From positions 1 to 9,594 of the forward strand of contig JBEIQI010000104.1 in NCBI GenBank assembly GCA_040376605.1: a DNA stretch of 9,594 nt, given 5' to 3'. Origin of the DNA: JANWKQ01 sp040376605 (GTDB lineage: Bacteria; Bacteroidota; Bacteroidia; CAIKAF01). The notes beneath the pieces were generated by a model. It was given only the letters and a program-made list of their open reading frames with translations, had not been told where the DNA came from and did not search any database. Positions 6,227 through 9,594 of the stretch are shown here, in pieces. A program made the translations under genes and the position numbers. Every line of letters starts with the position of its first letter. Position 1 is the first letter of the stretch.

Positions 6227-8035
6227 ATGACCATTCAACAAGAAATTTCAACAATTGTATTGTCTTATTTAAATATTTGTGGACAAGATAAAGGCATTCT
6301 ATTCACAGAAAAAGATGTTTTAATAAATACCACTCCTAGTGATTTTATTGGAGACTATACTATTGTATTATTCCCCTTTATTAAAAAACTAGGTGTGAAA
6401 CCAGATGAATTGGCAGAGGGAATTTCAACCGAAATCAAATCGAAGCTTGCAGCATATCAAGGTCATAATCTGGTGAAAGGATTCTTAAATATCCAATTAT
6501 CTTCGGCATTCTGGAGTGAATGTTTAAAGCAAATATCAGATCAACCGAATTTTGGTATTCAAAATCCAGGAACCAATGGTCAATCCATACTTATCGAATA
6601 CCCATCTCCCAATACCAATAAACCATTACACTTAGGTCATTTAAGAAATATATTTTTAGGTTCATCATTAGCCAATATTTTAGAAGCGAATGGGTATAAA
6701 GTGTTTAGAACTTGTTTGTATAATGATCGGGGAACAAATATTTCTAAAAGCATGTGGGCATATAATCACTCTGATGATAAAAAAACACCGACATCTTCTG
6801 GAATTAAGGGAGACCATTTGGTAGGCGATTATTATGTCCAATTTGCTAATGAATATAAGGCAGAAATAAAGAAACTAATTGACTCGGGTTTAACAGAGGA
6901 AGAAGCAAAAAAACATTCAAAACTTGAAAAGGAAATTGCAGAGTTAACCGTACAATGGGAATTAAAAATACCGGAAGTGGTGGATCTTTGGAAAACCATG
7001 AACGGATGGTTCTACGAAGGAGTAAAAAAAACCTATGATCGACTTGGGCTAGCATATGATAAAGAATATTACGAAAGTGAAGTTTATAACCGTGGCAGAG
7101 AAACCGTTGAAGAAGGATTAAATAAGGGGATATTTTATCAAAAGGAAGATTCATCTGTTTGGATAGATTTATCGGATGTTGGGCTTGATCAAAAACTGGT
7201 TTTACGCAGTAACGGCACAACGGTTTATATTACCCAAGACATTGCTTTGGTTTATCAAAAACAAAAAGACTTTAATTTTCAGCGTTCGGTTTATGTAGTG
7301 GGCAATGAACAGGAATACCATTTTAAAGTTTTGTTTGAGATTTTAAAGCGATTAGGATTAAAAGGATCGGAGCATTTGTTCCACTTAAGTTATGGAATGG
7401 TTGAACTGCCTACAGGGAAAATGAAAAGCAGAGAAGGTACTGTAGTAGATGCTGATGATTTAATAGACGAAGTGTTATTTATAGCCAAGGAAAAAGCGGA
7501 TGAGCAAGGCAAACTCGCAGAAGTATCCAACGAGGAAAAAGAGAAAATTTATGAGCAAATTGGATTAGGTGCATTAAGATATTACTTATTAAGAGTTGAT
7601 CCGGTTAAAAAAATGGTTTATAATCCTGCTGAATCTATAGATTTTAATGGAAATACAGCCCCATTTATTCAATACATTTATGCACGTACACAATCTCTTC
7701 ACAGAAATTCAATTGCTCAAAATATTGAGATCCTTGCTATGGATGAAGCTGTTAAAACCTATTTACCTAATTTGTCTGAATCCAAATTAATCAGAACATT
7801 ATTAGAGTTCCCGCATATTATTCGTGAGGCCGGAGAAAATTATAGTCCAGCATTGGTAGCAAATTATGTTTATCAGGTTGCTAGCGAATTCTCAACATTC
7901 TATCATGATTTTAAGGTACTTAAGGAAGATGATAAATATGCCCGTAGTTTTAGATTTCATTTAAGTCAAAAAGTTGGTTCTATTCTTCATAATGGTCTAA
8001 AACTTTTATGTATTGAAACACCCGAACGAATGTAA
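6227..8035 (+). CDS. argS: Arginyl-tRNA synthetase
   Basis: This class I synthetase joins arginine to tRNA-Arg using ATP. The 602 residues form an N-terminal Arg-tRNA synthetase domain (about 1-95), a catalytic Rossmann domain and a C-terminal DALR anticodon-binding domain (about 475-602). The HIGH signature is HLGH (135-138) in YPSPNTNKPLHLGHLRN. The KMSKS-like loop is KMKSREGT (398-405), a form used by this branch of ArgRS. WIDLSDVGLDQKLVLRSNG and TVYITQDIA (about 312-340), and NGNTAPFIQYIYAR (474-487), are further family blocks. The end, LLCIETPERM, matches the usual ArgRS terminus, so the gene is complete. Its ATG directly abuts the arginase stop without any intergenic base, and no separate promoter is evident, so its supply may depend on arginase transcription unless a promoter lies within the arginase gene. 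Confidence 0.97.
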   Translation: MTIQQEISTIVLSYLNICGQDKGILFTEKDVLINTTPSDFIGDYTIVLFPFIKKLGVKPDELAEGISTEIKSKLAAYQGHNLVKGFLNIQLSSAFWSECLKQISDQPNFGIQNPGTNGQSILIEYPSPNTNKPLHLGHLRNIFLGSSLANILEANGYKVFRTCLYNDRGTNISKSMWAYNHSDDKKTPTSSGIKGDHLVGDYYVQFANEYKAEIKKLIDSGLTEEEAKKHSKLEKEIAELTVQWELKIPEVVDLWKTMNGWFYEGVKKTYDRLGLAYDKEYYESEVYNRGRETVEEGLNKGIFYQKEDSSVWIDLSDVGLDQKLVLRSNGTTVYITQDIALVYQKQKDFNFQRSVYVVGNEQEYHFKVLFEILKRLGLKGSEHLFHLSYGMVELPTGKMKSREGTVVDADDLIDEVLFIAKEKADEQGKLAEVSNEEKEKIYEQIGLGALRYYLLRVDPVKKMVYNPAESIDFNGNTAPFIQYIYARTQSLHRNSIAQNIEILAMDEAVKTYLPNLSESKLIRTLLEFPHIIREAGENYSPALVANYVYQVASEFSTFYHDFKVLKEDDKYARSFRFHLSQKVGSILHNGLKLLCIETPERM

Positions 8036-8040
8036 AATAG

Positions 8041-8048
8041 TATCTTTA
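8041..8048 (+). promoter_or_regulatory. Candidate -7 element before the small membrane protein
   Basis: TATCTTTA matches TAnnTTTG at all but the last base and lies 22 bp before the ATG at 8071. The nearest upstream TTG (8013-8015) is 25 nt away, longer than the usual 19-21. The 35-bp gap after argS has no terminator-like hairpin, so read-through from argS is equally possible. Confidence 0.25.
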
Positions 8049-8070
8049 ATGCCAAAATTATAAATTATTT

Positions 8071-8421
8071 ATGTCTAAATCAGCAAAAGTATCACCGACC
8101 CAATTAAAAAAGATGAATACATTTATGTCCATAATTTGTATCGCTTTATTTCTTATAACCTTATTGATTGTTTTCGGTACGAAGTTTGAAAATGCCTCGC
8201 CTGGTAATCGCGAGTTAGATTTTTGGATAGAAGGTTTAGGAAATATTGTGTTATTCAGTATACACTTGGTAATAAACAGTATTATTTGTCTGATTTGCTT
8301 ATTAATTTTACTATTTACTGCCATAACTAAAAAATCATTGAAGAACCGACATACAATTGTCAATCTCATTTTACTATTATTATTCCATTTTTTACCATTT
8401 ATGGTATTGTTGAGATATTGA
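8071..8421 (+). CDS. Small membrane protein of unknown function
   Basis: I do not recognise this 116-residue protein. It has a short polar N terminus with several Lys and Ser, then three predicted membrane helices (about residues 17-37, 57-86 and 95-113). The first loop (38-56) is polar and the loop between helices 2 and 3 is basic (KKSLKNRH, 87-94), which places that loop inside and the N terminus probably inside as well. No catalytic motif or lipobox is visible. The start ATG follows an A/T-rich leader typical of this genome. It starts 35 bp after argS and ends 23 bp before the DUF4262 gene, so it may be co-transcribed with either. An overlapping opposite-strand reading frame exists at 8058-8615 but lacks protein-like composition. 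Confidence 0.65.
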   Translation: MSKSAKVSPTQLKKMNTFMSIICIALFLITLLIVFGTKFENASPGNRELDFWIEGLGNIVLFSIHLVINSIICLICLLILLFTAITKKSLKNRHTIVNLILLLLFHFLPFMVLLRY

Positions 8422-8444
8422 GAATCCATTTCATCCAATCTTAA

Positions 8445-8900
8445 ATGACCGATTACGCTAACAGAATTAAAGCAGACATACAAAAGTATGGTGTTCATAT
8501 TATACATGTTATGGCAGATGAGGATGAAGCCAACTTTTCGTACACCATAGGTCTCACTGAGGTTTATAATAAACCAGAGATCATTATGATTGGTCAAAGC
8601 CAAGAACTTCATCAAATTATTCTTAACAACATGGCGTATGATTATAAAGATGGAAGAATTCTCTCTCCAGGAAAATTAGAAGAAAATATTTTGGATGAAT
8701 ACCCATGTATGATTGTAGACGTTGACAAAAAATATTTTGAAGAATATTTGGGTATTGCTGTGGATTATTATAACCATAAAAACTTCAAGGTTCTACAGAT
8801 CGTTTGGCCAACACAATTGGGGATTTTCCCCAATGATAAGGATGCACCGGATGGATTTAAAAAATGGCAACCGATATTAGGTAAGCTTAAGATAAAATAA
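8445..8900 (+). CDS. DUF4262 domain-containing protein
   Basis: The 151-residue soluble protein fits the DUF4262 family: an N-terminal KYGVHIIHVMADEDEANF stretch leads into FSYTIGL (31-37), then PEIIMIG (44-50). A helix follows with HQIILNNMAYDYKDG (56-70), and the C-terminal half has LQIVWPTQLGIFPND (117-131). The family has no established biochemical role known to me and is scattered across bacteria, often as single genes. There is no signal peptide or membrane helix, so it is cytoplasmic. The ATG at 8445 lies 23 bp after the small membrane protein gene, suggesting one transcript. An exact -7 element separates it from the downstream Crp-type regulator. Confidence 0.8.
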   Translation: MTDYANRIKADIQKYGVHIIHVMADEDEANFSYTIGLTEVYNKPEIIMIGQSQELHQIILNNMAYDYKDGRILSPGKLEENILDEYPCMIVDVDKKYFEEYLGIAVDYYNHKNFKVLQIVWPTQLGIFPNDKDAPDGFKKWQPILGKLKIK

Positions 8901-8944
8901 GACTAAACTAAACCATACAATTTAAACCCAATTACCAACTTTCC

Positions 8945-8952
8945 TATATTTG
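8945..8952 (+). promoter_or_regulatory. Exact Bacteroidota -7 element immediately before the Crp-type regulator
   Basis: TATATTTG matches TAnnTTTG exactly and ends only three bases before the ATG at 8956. The usual start of transcription, about 4-7 nt after this box, would fall on or beside the start codon, implying a leaderless or nearly leaderless mRNA. No TTG lies at the -33 position; the region around 8921 reads TTTAAA. Confidence 0.4.
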
Positions 8953-8955
8953 TAT

Positions 8956-9537
8956 ATGTACGAATTGATTGATGCCAATATAGCCAAACATATCCAGCTA
9001 ACCGAAGAGGAAAAAGGCCTATTTCACTCCTTGCTTGCCGTTAAGAAATTTAAAAAGAAAGAGTACTTATTGCAGGCCGGGAATATTTGTCACTTCAATG
9101 GCTTCATCACAAAAGGTTGTATTAAGAACTATGTGATTGATGAAAAAGGGAACGAATTCATTATGTATTTTGCCATAGAAGACTGGTGGGTTGGTGATAT
9201 CAGTAGTTTCTATGACCAAAAACCAGGCACCCTTTTTATAGAAACAATGGAGGATACTGAACTTTTAACGCTGGATTATCAGAGTAGTGAAAAACTGTTT
9301 AAAGCCGTCCCAAACTTCGAAAGACATTTCAGGATTCTTATTCAACGTGCCTTAAGTACATTGCAGCATCGATTTTACCAAACATTGGCAAATCCAGCTG
9401 AAGAAAGATACCTGGAATTTCTTAAAAAGTACCCTCAAGTGGTTCAAAGAGTTCCTCAACAACTTATTGCATCTTACATTGGGGTGACGCCAGAATTCCT
9501 AAGTAAAATAAAGGCCAAATTAGCTAAAAAGTCTTAA
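8956..9537 (+). CDS. Crp/Fnr-family transcriptional regulator
   Basis: The 193-residue product has a cyclic-nucleotide-binding-like beta-barrel (about 10-115), a dimer helix (about 120-145) and a C-terminal winged helix-turn-helix. RVPQQLIASYIGVTPEFLSKIKAKL (165-189) is the recognition region. Landmarks are LLQAGNICHFNGFITKGC (38-55), FAIEDWWVGD (72-81) and PAEERYLEFLKKYPQ (147-161), all typical of Bacteroidota Crp-like proteins. The canonical cAMP phosphate-binding cassette with its Arg is not visible, and the cysteine pattern (Cys45 and Cys55 only) does not fit an Fnr iron-sulphur cluster, so the effector is unknown. I choose ATG 8956 over the in-frame TTG at 8950 because MYEL is the common N terminus of relatives and the TTG lies inside the -7 box. 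Confidence 0.88.
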   Translation: MYELIDANIAKHIQLTEEEKGLFHSLLAVKKFKKKEYLLQAGNICHFNGFITKGCIKNYVIDEKGNEFIMYFAIEDWWVGDISSFYDQKPGTLFIETMEDTELLTLDYQSSEKLFKAVPNFERHFRILIQRALSTLQHRFYQTLANPAEERYLEFLKKYPQVVQRVPQQLIASYIGVTPEFLSKIKAKLAKKS

Positions 9538-9594
9538 TTAAAACTATGCTAAAATCTAATTATCAGATAGTTAAGATCCTAAATCAGGATTGAA

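Noticed and set aside
6846..7220. Open frame of 124 codons on the minus strand
   Set aside because: It is fully inside argS, which has all family motifs across this stretch.
6227..8035. KMKSREGT instead of KMSKS in argS as a sign of a defective enzyme
   Set aside because: Variation of this loop is normal in arginyl-tRNA synthetases and all other blocks are intact.
8058..8615. Open frame of 185 codons on the minus strand
   Set aside because: It lies opposite the small membrane protein and the well-supported DUF4262 gene, has irregular composition and no recognisable domain.
8950..8955. TTG at 8950 as start codon of the Crp-type regulator
   Set aside because: It adds only two residues, lies inside the TATATTTG promoter box, and relatives begin with MYEL from the ATG at 8956.
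8956..9537. Fnr-type oxygen sensor assignment for the Crp-family protein
   Set aside because: The N-terminal cysteine cluster needed for an iron-sulphur centre is missing; only Cys45 and Cys55 are present.
9576..9590. Small hairpin ATCCT-AAATC-AGGAT after the Crp-type regulator
   Set aside because: A five-pair stem without a T tract; the bases after it reach the window edge, so a terminator cannot be judged.

Overview
The window reads as chromosomal DNA of a Bacteroidota (Flavobacteriia/Cytophagia/Sphingobacteriia-like) bacterium. The evidence is the low GC content, A-rich leaders without Shine-Dalgarno sites, three exact copies of the Bacteroidota -7 promoter element TAnnTTTG in short gaps before genes, and protein types common in that phylum: a short (467 aa) fold-III arginine decarboxylase, a membrane-anchored LytTR regulator, and a Crp-like regulator beginning MYELI. 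There is no CRISPR array, tRNA, rRNA, insertion sequence or phage gene. No gap exceeds about 165 bp.

Layout. Bases 1-182 (+) hold the C-terminal end of a GHMP sugar kinase. It converges on a minus-strand group: an S41-family peptidase (179-1705), which overlaps the end of a DUF2306 membrane protein (1597-2223), and further upstream a four-helix membrane protein with a C-terminal LytTR DNA-binding domain (2388-3269). The gap between the LytTR gene and the DUF2306 gene holds a -7 element and an 8-bp direct repeat that could be a LytTR-type operator.

The centre is an arginine cluster. An arginine decarboxylase (3407-4810, -) is divergent from an arginase (4940-6226, +), whose stop codon directly abuts the start of arginyl-tRNA synthetase (6227-8035, +). 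Three consumers of arginine (agmatine, ornithine plus urea, Arg-tRNA) therefore sit around one 129-bp control region, which contains two separate perfect inverted repeats. No agmatinase or ornithine-using enzyme is visible in the window.

The right end (+) holds a small three-helix membrane protein of unknown function (8071-8421), a DUF4262 protein (8445-8900) and a Crp/Fnr-family regulator (8956-9537) that has its own exact -7 element almost touching its start codon.

The most unusual item is the arginase. After a complete catalytic domain it carries about 112 extra residues that are nearly 40 % lysine and rich in proline, like a histone-H1-type nucleic-acid-binding tail. The rest is ordinary accessory or housekeeping content, and I see no clear defence system or mobile system.
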